From contig CAVSLM010000001.1 of the NCBI GenBank assembly GCA_963728895.1, positions 682,001-746,000 of the forward strand: a stretch of 64,000 nucleotides of DNA, read 5' to 3'. Each line of letters begins with the position of its first letter. The stretch's first letter is position 1. Below are positions 6,931 through 14,826 of the stretch, piece after piece. The position numbers and the translations under genes were made by a program. Origin of the DNA: CAVSLM01 sp963728895 (GTDB lineage Bacteria; Pseudomonadota; Gammaproteobacteria; JBBQDK01). Below the pieces are notes generated by a model. It did no database searches, was not told the origin of the DNA, and saw nothing but the letters and a program-made list of their open reading frames with translations.

Positions 6931-8136
6931 ATGGGCCGACTCTTCTGGACATTCTTTTTCTTCTTCTGGCTGGCGCAGGTCGTCACTTCCATCGGCGTGG
7001 GCGTAACCATCTGGGCGATGCGCCCGAAGCTGGAACACGAATGGCTCGCGCAGCACCCGCCGGCCTTGACTGCACCCGGCGACCGCCAGGCTGCCGCACT
7101 CGCGCCGCAGAATGGGCTCGCAGAGGAAGCAGAAGAAGCAGAGGAAATGGAGTTCTCGCCCCCGCCGCATCGCGGGTCGCCGTTCCACCCGCTGTTGATG
7201 CCGTTGACGGCGGGCAGCATCGTCAGCGTGCTGTTCGCGGCGCTATTGGCCTGGTACTTCGCGCGCCCCATACGCAGCCTGCGGCAGGCATTCGGGTCTG
7301 CGGCGGATGGCGAGCTGGACACGCGCATCGGCGCGTCCATGGGCGCGCGCCGCGACGAGCTCGCGGACCTCGGCACCGAATTCGATCGCATGGCGGAGCG
7401 CCTGCAGGGGCTGGTGGAGGGGCAGCGCAGACTGCTGCACGACGTCTCGCACGAACTGCGCTCACCTCTGGCCCGCCTGCAGGCCGCGGCAGATCTGATG
7501 CGGCAGCAGCCGGAGCGCGCCGCAGAGCTGATCGAGCGCATCGAGCGCGATACGAAACGCATGGACCGGCTGGTCGGGGAGCTGCTGACGCTGGCGCGCC
7601 TCGATGCCGGCATGACCGGTAATCTGGCGGAAGAAGTCGATCTGCGTCAGCTCCTCGGCAGCATCGCGGAAGACGCGCACTTCGAAGCCGGGAAGGCGGA
7701 CAGCCGGGTCGAGATGTCCGTATCCGGCGCACCGGTTGTCCGCGGCAGTCGCGACCTCATCCACCGCGCGGTGGAAAATGTGGTGCGCAACGCCCTGCGG
7801 TACTCGCCGCCCGGTGGCCGGATCAGCATCGCGGCACAGATGGATGGAACGAGGCCGCAGGTTCGGATCGACATCGGGGACGAGGGCAAGGGCGTGCCCG
7901 AAGCCGACCTGGAGGCGATCTTCGCCCCGTTCTTGCGCAGCTCCACCGGGGGTGCATTCCCGGGTTACGGGCTGGGCCTTGCCATCACGCGCCGCATCGT
8001 CGAAGCGCATGGCGGCAGCGTCGCTGCCTCGAACCGCACCTCGGGAGGGCTGCTCGTGACGCTGCGGCTGCCCGCGGCGAATGGGCGCGCACGAGTTCCG
8101 GACGAGGGTGTGGTTGCATGGGATCGGAGTACGTGA
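6931..8136 (+). CDS. CpxA-like sensor histidine kinase
   Basis: A 401-residue membrane kinase: first transmembrane helix at residues ~4-26, a short periplasmic stretch with an acidic patch (EEAEEAEEMEF), second helix ~90-112, HAMP (RPIRSLRQAF), HisKA with the phospho-histidine in LLHDVSHELRSPLARLQ near residue 176, then HATPase motifs ENVVRNALRYS, GDEGKGVPEADLEAIF and GYGLGLAITRRIVEAHGG. The dimerisation/catalytic part resembles CpxA, but the periplasmic sensor is much shorter than the enterobacterial one, so the stimulus may differ or an accessory protein such as CpxP may be absent. Predicted role: envelope stress signalling. Confidence 0.88.
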   Translation: MGRLFWTFFFFFWLAQVVTSIGVGVTIWAMRPKLEHEWLAQHPPALTAPGDRQAAALAPQNGLAEEAEEAEEMEFSPPPHRGSPFHPLLMPLTAGSIVSVLFAALLAWYFARPIRSLRQAFGSAADGELDTRIGASMGARRDELADLGTEFDRMAERLQGLVEGQRRLLHDVSHELRSPLARLQAAADLMRQQPERAAELIERIERDTKRMDRLVGELLTLARLDAGMTGNLAEEVDLRQLLGSIAEDAHFEAGKADSRVEMSVSGAPVVRGSRDLIHRAVENVVRNALRYSPPGGRISIAAQMDGTRPQVRIDIGDEGKGVPEADLEAIFAPFLRSSTGGAFPGYGLGLAITRRIVEAHGGSVAASNRTSGGLLVTLRLPAANGRARVPDEGVVAWDRST

Positions 8137-8198
8137 AAAGTGCGGCTTGAAAGCCCCATCGCGGCGCTGCGCGCCGCAATTCGCGGTGCACAGCCCCG

Positions 8199-8257
8199 CT
8201 CCCACGGTGCCGGCATTCAGGACCGCGGGACCAATCTCCCACGGTGCCGGCATTCAG
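8199..8257. repeat. 37-bp tandem repeat in REP-like intergenic region
   Basis: A 22-base unit beginning CTCCCACGGTGCCGGCATT occurs at 8199-8220 and again at 8236-8257, a period of 37 with a similar GCGGGACCAA spacer after each. Further on, GTAGGAGCGTCGCTCCCGGC (about 8321-8340) has the GTAGGAGC...GCTCC pattern of gammaproteobacterial REP sequences. It lies between the convergent kinase genes. Confidence 0.65.
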
Positions 8258-8379
8258 CGCGGCGGGACCAACCTACGGGCGCAGCGCATCATGGTCCTGC
8301 CGAGGACGAACAACCCACCGGTAGGAGCGTCGCTCCCGGCGGCGCGATGCGGACCGCAGGGCCGCGTTGCTGCCATGCT

Positions 8380-10446
8380 TCATTCGGGGCCGAAAGGCGC
8401 GGCGACCGGCATCCGCGGCAGGTCCAGCCGGAACTCCGCGCCGGGCTCCCGGTTCACGACCTCGATGCGTGCATTCATGGCGAGCGCCAGCTGGTGGACC
8501 AGTGCGAGCCCGATGCCGGTGCCGATGGTCTCTCGGGTCAGCGCATTCTCGGAGCGGTAAAAGAGCCGGAAGATCTTTTTCATCTGGTCCCGGGGTATGC
8601 CGGGGCCATAGTCCCGTACGCTGACGCGCACCGCGGTATCGTCGAGGCATTCGCAGTGGACGTCGATGCGACGCTGCGGCGCCTTGGCGGAGAACTTGAC
8701 GCCGTTGTCCACCAGGTTGATGAGAATCTGGGTGAAGTCGTCGAGGTCGACGCGCACCACGGCGTCGCCAGTGTTTTCGCACGACCATTCGAGCGCGAAG
8801 CCTGCGTGCTCGACCTGTGACGCAACCCTCGAGCGCACGGCGGCCATGAGCTCGGCCAAGGTTACCGGCCTCAGGTCCACGTGCCGGTCGTTGCGGGTCA
8901 TGCGCGCCAGCTGCAGCACGTTACCGATCAGGCGCGACAGGCGTTCGCTCTCGTCGCAGATGTAGTCGTAGTAGGTCTGCCTTTTCTCCTCGCTCGCCCA
9001 GCCGGCGCGTAGCATCTCGCCGTACATCCGGATGGAGGTGAGCGGCGTCTTGAGCTCATGGCTGACGGCCGACACGAAATCCTGCTGCTGGCGCGCGAGC
9101 TCGATCTGCCGGGCGCCCAGCCGGTACATCAGCAAAAACCCCCCGCTGAGCACCACGACCAGGATCGCCGTGAGCCAGGTGATGAGCACCCCGCCCGGCC
9201 CCACGAGCAGCCGATTCACGCGGAACACCAGCTCCAGGTCGCTCATGGGTGCCGAAAGGCGTGCCCGGTAGAGCAGTGCACCTTTGGGCGCGTCCGGGCG
9301 CGGGAGCGGGTCGCCCGCGACTGCCCACAGCACATTGCCCCGGAATGCCACGATGAGGTCGCTCGTCTGTGACAGGGCCGTGGCCCGAAAGGCCGCGTCG
9401 AACAGACCCTGCAGAAACGCTCGCGGCTCGATCAGCATGCCCTGCACGTAGCGCTGTCCGTCGCGCCATACCTTGCGAAACAGCACGAAGTGCCCGCTGT
9501 CGAGCAGGCTGAGCTCGAGAGGATCGATCTCGCTCTCGAAGGTATGGATGCGCATCGCCGTACCGGAATCCTGCTCCGAGGCGGATGGTTCGTCGCCGCT
9601 CGCGACGGGCTCCGGCAGGGAGCCGCGCTCCTTGCGCGCGCTGCGCCGCTCGTACGCCGGGGCCCGCGCGGTGGATTCGCGCTGTGCGGTCGCTGCGGAC
9701 TTGCTGTGATAGCCGGAGTCGAGCTGCAGGTCCTCCACCCGGCCCGGCAGTCCCGCGCCCGCTCGTTCTTCCGACGCCTGTCGCGCGGGCGCAGCACCCA
9801 GCTGATCGAAGCGTGCCTGTGCCGACTCCGCACCCGGGGGGGACGGGGCGGTCATGGCAAGACTACTGTTCGCTGCGGTGCGCGCGCCCTGCGGCGTGTC
9901 GCGCTTCGCCCGGCTTGCGTCGCGCCCTCCCCCAAATGCAGCAGGTCCCGGGGCATATTGTACCAGGCGGTTGCGGCTCAACACCTGCTCGATGCGCGCG
10001 GCGAGCGCACGCCGGGCGTCCAGCTCGGTAGCCGAAAGCCCGTAGGCGTCCGCCGAGGTGTCCGGTGGCGGCAGCACCGGTGTGCTGAACGTGCCGTCGT
10101 TGTCGACCTGGAAATAGCCGATCAGGCCCGGGATCGCGGACTGGACGGGGAAAGCGGACAGCGTGGAGCGCTGTACGAAGCCGGCCGGCGGATTGCCCGC
10201 GACCACCAGAAATGCATAGTCGGTGAAGGCGCGCGCCTCCTCGGCGCGCACCAGCTCGGCCAGTCGCTGGTCGATGCGTGCCGCGAGCTCTTCGGCCATT
10301 ACCCGGTGCTGCTGGAACGCCTCCCACTTGAGCTGCGTATGGGCGTGGTACACGAGCATGCCGGTGGGAACCGACAGCGCCACCAGAAACGCTGCCAGCC
10401 AGAGCCGCAGTCGCTTGAGATCCAGCCCCGCGGGTGTGGCGTGCAA
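8380..10446 (-). CDS. sensor histidine kinase with long extracytoplasmic/linker region
   Basis: A 688-residue kinase. One transmembrane helix is near residues 12-31 (LWLAAFLVALSVPTGMLVYH), then about 370 residues of sensory region containing a low-complexity Ala/Arg/Ser-rich stretch (roughly 150-290), a second helix (ITWLTAILVVVLSGGFLLMY), HisKA with VSAVSHELKTPLTSIRMYGE (His near 463), and HATPase motifs LINLVDNGVKFS, RDYGPGIPRDQ and GTGIGLALVHQLA. The predicted start is TTG at 10446, four bases after the regulator's stop; no ATG alternative would keep the first helix. The paired regulator is immediately upstream, and a PspA operon lies divergent beyond it. The signal is unknown. Confidence 0.85.
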   Translation of the reverse strand: MHATPAGLDLKRLRLWLAAFLVALSVPTGMLVYHAHTQLKWEAFQQHRVMAEELAARIDQRLAELVRAEEARAFTDYAFLVVAGNPPAGFVQRSTLSAFPVQSAIPGLIGYFQVDNDGTFSTPVLPPPDTSADAYGLSATELDARRALAARIEQVLSRNRLVQYAPGPAAFGGGRDASRAKRDTPQGARTAANSSLAMTAPSPPGAESAQARFDQLGAAPARQASEERAGAGLPGRVEDLQLDSGYHSKSAATAQRESTARAPAYERRSARKERGSLPEPVASGDEPSASEQDSGTAMRIHTFESEIDPLELSLLDSGHFVLFRKVWRDGQRYVQGMLIEPRAFLQGLFDAAFRATALSQTSDLIVAFRGNVLWAVAGDPLPRPDAPKGALLYRARLSAPMSDLELVFRVNRLLVGPGGVLITWLTAILVVVLSGGFLLMYRLGARQIELARQQQDFVSAVSHELKTPLTSIRMYGEMLRAGWASEEKRQTYYDYICDESERLSRLIGNVLQLARMTRNDRHVDLRPVTLAELMAAVRSRVASQVEHAGFALEWSCENTGDAVVRVDLDDFTQILINLVDNGVKFSAKAPQRRIDVHCECLDDTAVRVSVRDYGPGIPRDQMKKIFRLFYRSENALTRETIGTGIGLALVHQLALAMNARIEVVNREPGAEFRLDLPRMPVAAPFGPE

Positions 10447-10450
10447 GGTC

Positions 10451-11149
10451 TCAGTCCACGATCAGCCGGTAGCCCGCGCCACGCACCGTCACCAGAAGAC
10501 GCGGTGCGCCGGGATCGGTCTCGATCTTGCGGCGCAGTTTGGCGATGTGGATGTCCACGGTGCGGGTCTCTATGTCCATGGTGCGGGCGTAGCCCCAGAC
10601 CTTGTTCAGCAGCTCCTCGCGCGATACCGCACGTTCGGCGTTGGCGTACAGATATTGCAGGACTTCCATTTCCCGGCGCGTGAAGGCCAGGTTTTGCGTG
10701 CCGCGGCATCCGGCCAGATTGCGAACGTCGATCTGCACGTCGCCGATGTGCAGGTGGTTGTCGAGCCCGGTGTCGCTGCGCGAGCGGCGCAGTACCGCCT
10801 GCACGCGCAGCACCAGCTGCGCCACGGAGAAGGGCTTGGTGATGTAATCGTCCGCTCCGAGGGTCAGACCGCGGACGATGTCCTCGTCGCTGGTCTTGGC
10901 GGTGAGCAGGATGATCGGCTGATCGCGATCCTGGGCGCGGATGCGGTTGCAGATCTCGAAACCGTTCATGCCCGGGAGCATCACGTCCAGCACGATCAGG
11001 TCGAAAGTTCCACCGATCGCCTTTTCGAGACCGCCAGGTCCGTCGGCGACAGACTCCACCTCGTAGCCGTGGAATACAAAGAGATCCGTGAGCCCCGCGC
11101 GGATGGGTGCTTCGTCCTCGACGATCAGAATGCGGATCTTGCGTTGCAT
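10451..11149 (-). CDS. OmpR-family response regulator
   Basis: A 232-residue regulator: receiver with ILIVEDEAPIRAGLTDLF, LIVLDVMLPGMNGFEICNRI, IILLTAKTSDEDIVRGLTLG and GADDYITKPFSVAQLVLRV; winged helix with FTRREMEVLQYLYANAERAV and TVDIHIAKLRRKIETDP. The frame is open 25 codons upstream, but ATG 11149 starts the receiver properly. It is transcribed ahead of its kinase with a four-base gap. The intergenic region to the divergent pspA gene (11150-11416) contains GTAAA repeats, so this regulator or the neighbouring Cpx-like one may control the stress operon. Confidence 0.9.
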   Translation of the reverse strand: MQRKIRILIVEDEAPIRAGLTDLFVFHGYEVESVADGPGGLEKAIGGTFDLIVLDVMLPGMNGFEICNRIRAQDRDQPIILLTAKTSDEDIVRGLTLGADDYITKPFSVAQLVLRVQAVLRRSRSDTGLDNHLHIGDVQIDVRNLAGCRGTQNLAFTRREMEVLQYLYANAERAVSREELLNKVWGYARTMDIETRTVDIHIAKLRRKIETDPGAPRLLVTVRGAGYRLIVD

Positions 11150-11299
11150 GGCGCGCCCCGTGTTGATCAGGTTGCAGGCAAAGTCATCGCCGCTGCAGTG
11201 CGTTCGAAATGCGCGTAGCGGCATTCAACGCGTGTACTGGCGATCACGCCCTGTTGCGTGGTGAGGGCCATCAGCCTAGCAGCTCGCGCCCGGCGGCGT

Positions 11300-11336
11300 G
11301 TAAAGGTTTGGTAAACGCGGCGCGCGCAATTTTACC
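11300..11336. promoter_or_regulatory. GTAAA repeats upstream of the pspA operon
   Basis: GTAAA at 11300-11304 and 11311-11315 (spacing six, one more than the CpxR consensus), followed by an inverted TTTAC around 11331-11335. The cluster is about 80-115 bases upstream of the pspA start. It is a plausible response-regulator operator, but weaker than the boxes at 5844 and 6134. Confidence 0.4.
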
Positions 11337-11416
11337 TGCGCAGGTCTACAAGCACCCGCCGGCACTTCCTACACTGCGCCTGCCTGCTGAGACACGAATC
11401 CACGAGGAGAACCGTC

Positions 11417-11959
11417 ATGGCGCTGGTTACCCGCATTGCCCGGCTGTTCCGGGCCGATCTTCACGCGGTGCTGGACCGCATCGAAGAACCCGAAGTCGTG
11501 CTTCGCCAGGCCGTGCGCGAGATGGAGGACGCACTCGCGCAGGACCTGCGCCGCCTGGAGTCCCTGCGGCTCGAGCAGGGCCGGTTGGCGACCAGCGATT
11601 GCGGCATCGAGGAGACCTTGCAGGGGATCGAGGAGGAGCTCGACGTGTGCTTCAGCGCCGGCAAGGAGGATCTCGCCCGCGTGCTGCTCCGGCGTCGTCT
11701 GGAGGCACAGCAGCTGCGCGCCGTTCTTGCACGAAGGCGCACGGCGCTGGAGGAAGGACTGAGTACTCTCGAGGCCCGCATGCGCGAGCAGCGCAACCGC
11801 CTGGAAGCCACCCGGCGGCAGGCCGACCTGCTGGCGAAACCCGACAACCCGGTTGTCGACGAGGGGACCGGCATTCCCGAGTGGCCGCGGTTCACGGTCA
11901 GCGCCGAAGACGTCGAAGTGGCGCTGCTGCGCGAGAAGCAGCGCAGGGCGCGGCCATGA
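11417..11959 (+). CDS. PspA/IM30-family protein
   Basis: A 180-residue, almost entirely helical, charged protein beginning MALVTRIARLFRADLHAVLD, the amphipathic N-terminal helix typical of PspA/Vipp1, followed by long coiled-coil stretches (LRRLESLRLEQG, LEARMREQRNRLEATRRQAD). It is shorter than E. coli PspA (222). PspA proteins bind stressed inner membranes and preserve proton-motive force. An AGGAGA site precedes ATG 11417. The stop overlaps the next start (ATGA at 11956-11959), showing translational coupling to the membrane protein gene. Without pspF or pspBC nearby, control probably runs through the adjacent two-component systems. Confidence 0.88.
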   Translation: MALVTRIARLFRADLHAVLDRIEEPEVVLRQAVREMEDALAQDLRRLESLRLEQGRLATSDCGIEETLQGIEEELDVCFSAGKEDLARVLLRRRLEAQQLRAVLARRRTALEEGLSTLEARMREQRNRLEATRRQADLLAKPDNPVVDEGTGIPEWPRFTVSAEDVEVALLREKQRRARP

Positions 11960-12525
11960 TGCGGCCGAGCTTCGGGGAGGGCGTCGCAGTGGCGTTCATC
12001 GCGAGCCTCGCGGGCAGTGTGCTGTACGCCGGACTGAGCACGCTCTGGGACGGCGCGGTGGCACTGCGGGTGCTTATCGCGGCGCTCGCGCTCGGCTACA
12101 TCCTCTACCTGTTGCATCGCAGCGGCGGGCGGGTGGGACGGGTCACCGCCCTTGCGCTGTGGAGCGTGGCCGCCGGCGGCCTGTGGCTGACGCACGCGCC
12201 GCTCGAGGTCCATGTGCTGGTGCATCTCGGATTCGTGTGGCTGCTGCGCTCGCTGTACTTCCACGCGAGCGTGCTGGCGGCGGGTGCCGATCTGGGCCTC
12301 AACCTGCTGAGTGTCGCCGCGGCAATCTGGGCCGCAAGGCGTACGGAAAGCGTGTTTGTCACCAGCTGGTGCTTCTTCCTGGTCCAGGCACTGTTCGCCG
12401 CCATTGCGCCTTCGCCGCGAAAAACCGCGCCGGCGCTCGGCGCCGACGAGCGGCGCGAAGAGCGTTTCGAGCATGCCTACCGCACGGCGCAGGCCGCTGT
12501 GCGCAGGCTTTCGTCCGTCCGTTGA
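11956..12525 (+). CDS. membrane protein of the PspA-vWA operon
   Basis: A 189-residue protein with about six hydrophobic helices (for example AVAFIASLAGSVLYAGL, VLIAALALGYILYLL, ALALWSVAAGGLWL and VTSWCFFLVQALFAAIAP) and a charged cytoplasmic tail with ERFEHAYRTAQAAVRRL. I do not recognise a named family. Coupled to pspA by an ATGA overlap and followed 19 bases later by the vWA gene, it probably anchors or senses for the same membrane-stress complex. A second ATG at 11959 is an alternative start. Confidence 0.75.
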   Translation: MMRPSFGEGVAVAFIASLAGSVLYAGLSTLWDGAVALRVLIAALALGYILYLLHRSGGRVGRVTALALWSVAAGGLWLTHAPLEVHVLVHLGFVWLLRSLYFHASVLAAGADLGLNLLSVAAAIWAARRTESVFVTSWCFFLVQALFAAIAPSPRKTAPALGADERREERFEHAYRTAQAAVRRLSSVR

Positions 12526-12544
12526 AACCATCGCGAGGTAAATC

Positions 12545-13729
12545 ATGAAAACGCAAATCGTCGCACTGGCATTGCTCGTCGGTACCGCAACGGCCGTAAC
12601 CCTGTATCCGGTCCATCGCAGCGACGGGGCCACATCCGCAACGGCCACGGTCGCCGGGCGGCACCCGCGCATCGAGGCGGTGTTCGTGTTGGATACCACC
12701 GGCAGCATGAGCGGAATGATACAGGCGGCCAAGGAGAAGATCTGGTCGGTCGCCAGCACGATGGCCCTGGCGCAGCCGGCGCCGGAAATCAAGCTCGGAC
12801 TGATCGCCTACCGCGATCGTGGCGATGTCTATGTCACACGGCGCGTGGACCTTTCGCGGGATCTGGACTCGGTGTATGCATCGCTGATGGAGTTTCAGGC
12901 CGGTGGCGGAGGCGACGGTCCGGAGAGCGTCAACCGGGCGCTCTACGAGGCCGTGCACGACATGTCCTGGAGCCAGGACCCGGAGACCTACAAGGTCGTG
13001 TTCCTGGTCGGCGATGCGCCCCCGCACCAGGATTACCAGGACGATGTCCGTTATCCGGAAACCGTTGCCGTCGCGCGGGCGCGCGGGATCACGGTGAACA
13101 CCATCCAATGCGGTGAGAACGGCGAGACGCGGCAGGCGTGGGAGCACATCGCGCAGCTCGGTGACGGGCGCTATTTCCAGGTCGGGCAGAACGGCAGCGC
13201 TGTGGCAATCGCCACCCCCTATGACGCCAGGCTTGCCGAGCTTTCCCGCGCGCTCGATGCGACGCGGCTCGCGTATGGAACTGCCGAGCAGCAGGCTGCG
13301 GAGCAGCGCAAGTTCGATGCCGCCGACAAGTTGCATGCCGCCGCCTCGGTGGCGTCCCGGGCCCGCCGCGCCATGTTCAATGCGTCCGGGAGCGGAGCTG
13401 CCAACCTGCTGGGCGAACACGAGCTGGTCGACGACGTGGCAAGCGGCCGCGTGGACCTCTCGGCGATCGAGCCCGATCGGCTGCCGGCGCCGATGCAGGC
13501 CATGGACCTCGATCAGCGCAAGGCGGCGATCGGCGCCGCGGCCGAGCGGCGCGGCGAGCTGCAGCGCCAGATCCGCGAGCTGGCCGGGAAGCGCAGCGAG
13601 TTCCTGAAGCACAAGGTCGATGAAGCCGGCGGCGCCGCGGGCTCGCTCGATGAGGGCATCTACCATGCCATCCGCGACCAGGCCGGCAAGAGCGGCCTGC
13701 ATTACGAGGCCGGCGCGCCGGCATACTAG
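12545..13729 (+). CDS. periplasmic von Willebrand factor A domain protein
   Basis: A 394-residue protein with a hydrophobic N-terminal signal (MKTQIVALALLVGTATAVTL) and a vWA domain from about residue 38. The MIDAS motif reads VFVLDTTGSMSGMI, with further metal-site candidates at GGGGDGPESVN and VVFLVGDAPPH. The C-terminal ~150 residues are helical and Lys/Glu/Ala-rich (QRKFDAADKLHAAASVAS, RSEFLKHKVDEAGG). It is the third gene of the PspA operon. vWA proteins encoded with PspA relatives are known from comparative studies of Psp systems; the ligand here is unknown. The stop is followed by mobile-element debris. Confidence 0.88.
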   Translation: MKTQIVALALLVGTATAVTLYPVHRSDGATSATATVAGRHPRIEAVFVLDTTGSMSGMIQAAKEKIWSVASTMALAQPAPEIKLGLIAYRDRGDVYVTRRVDLSRDLDSVYASLMEFQAGGGGDGPESVNRALYEAVHDMSWSQDPETYKVVFLVGDAPPHQDYQDDVRYPETVAVARARGITVNTIQCGENGETRQAWEHIAQLGDGRYFQVGQNGSAVAIATPYDARLAELSRALDATRLAYGTAEQQAAEQRKFDAADKLHAAASVASRARRAMFNASGSGAANLLGEHELVDDVASGRVDLSAIEPDRLPAPMQAMDLDQRKAAIGAAAERRGELQRQIRELAGKRSEFLKHKVDEAGGAAGSLDEGIYHAIRDQAGKSGLHYEAGAPAY

Positions 13730-13740
13730 ACATGATGTTT

Positions 13741-14019
13741 TGACCTGCCCAACCTCAACGCGCGTGGGTTATGTTGAAGTTGAGGATTTCGAACACAGAG
13801 CCACATTGAGGAGGGGCAGGTCATGAAAGATGTTATCGCAAACGAGGTCTGCAAGCAGGCGGTAGCGGGGTTGGGTACGGCCAAGGGCGGGAGCCGCTAT
13901 GGGGCCTTCATCGGGTTGGACGTGCATAAGGAGACGATTGCGGTGCCGGTGGCGCTGGAGGGCAGGGAGGAGCCGGTGTACCGGGGCGAGATCGCCCATC
14001 AGCCGAAAGCGGTAAGGCG
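13741..14019 (+). mobile_element. IS110-family element remnant with truncated transposase
   Basis: From ATG 13823 the frame reads 65 codons of an IS110-type (DEDD) transposase N terminus, with the diagnostic YGAFIGLDVHKETIAVPVAL, then stops making sense at about 14019, where it abuts IS91-type sequence on the other strand. Upstream, TGACCTGCCC at 13740-13749 and GGGCAGGTCA near 13815-13824 form an inverted repeat that encloses another (CCTCAAC...GTTGAGG), probably the element's left end. More than 80 percent of the transposase is missing. Confidence 0.8.
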
Positions 14020-14595
14020 TCTTCAGCTGGGTCGCTCTTGCGCATCCATGCGCCCGCGACTCTTGTGAATCCATTCACGTCGTAGCGGACGTTTCCGTTC
14101 GCAGTGAGTGACAGGCGCTTTTCCGCGACCGCCGGGCGGCTGATGTACCGGCACAGCCGTTCGAGCTTCTTGCATTGGTCCGCTCGCGCCGCCACGCCGG
14201 CGTGCAGGGAGAACCCGGCCACCTTGCTCACTCCATCATCGAACGGCTCGTCGCTCGCCGGCAGCGTCTGTAGCGTGAAGACCTTGCGGCCCTGCTGTGG
14301 CCCGACGGCAATGCGGTACGCGATCGACGAACCCGGGAGCTGATCCATCGGCCCGGCCTCAAGCCCGTCGCTGGCCAGATAGCTGTTTCTTGACAGGTGG
14401 GTGGCGATGCCACGGTAGACGATGCCCAGCACCTGACCCATGATGGCCGGGCGGCTCGCGAACAGGAAGCGCAACGGAAACGGAACGCTCAGCACCCACT
14501 GGCGTACCGGCTGCTCGGGAAACACCTCGTCCACCAGCAATGCCGCGCGCTCGGCCATGCGCCGGGCGCCGCAGCTCGGGCAAAACCATGGATGG
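14014..14595 (-). pseudogene. IS91-family transposase (Y2 type) remnant
   Basis: The minus-strand frame from about 14595 contains FCPSCGARRMAERAALLVDE (zinc-ribbon end), QWVLSVPFPLRFLFASRPAI, GIVYRGIATHL and, after an internal deletion, YLASDGLEAGPMDQL, AYRIAVGPQQGRKVFTLQTL and RLCRYISRPAVAEKRLSLT, all characteristic of IS91-type transposases. After NGNVRY about 50 extra bases intervene before the expected QLKTPYR resumes in another frame, and homology ends at the IS110 junction near 14014. Catalytic regions are lost, so the element is dead. It marks the boundary of the peptide synthetase locus. Confidence 0.82.
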
Positions 14596-14618
14596 CGAAC
14601 AAATCAACTATGAAGTCA

Positions 14619-14648
14619 TTGCTAAAGCGAGTCGAGGCGGACTATTTA
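14619..14648 (+). promoter_or_regulatory. candidate sigma70 promoter for the peptide synthetase
   Basis: TTGCTA (14619-14624) and TATTTA (14643-14648) with an 18-base spacer, inside a conspicuously AT-rich patch (14590-14680) within GC-rich surroundings, about 180 bases upstream of the synthetase. A 19-codon open frame (ATG 14592 to TAG 14651) overlaps it; whether it is a leader or chance is unclear. Confidence 0.35.
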
Positions 14649-14826
14649 TAGGCAAATATCTTTTTGGGAGTTTCGCGCAGCGGGTCGACGCGGCGCGTAG
14701 CGGCGGGGGTGGGGTACTTGCCCGTGCGATTCCACGCGCCGCGCGGCCCGGCAATCCGGCACGGATCGTTCCGGTTGTCCGCCGCCGCCGAACGTGAAGA
14801 AAACGCGCGATAGGAGAGCCCGGGGA

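Noticed and set aside
11320..11390. Sigma-E-type promoter (GGCACTT ... TGCTGA) before pspA
   Set aside because: The -35 differs from GGAACTT and the -10 is poor; not enough to claim over the response-regulator sites.
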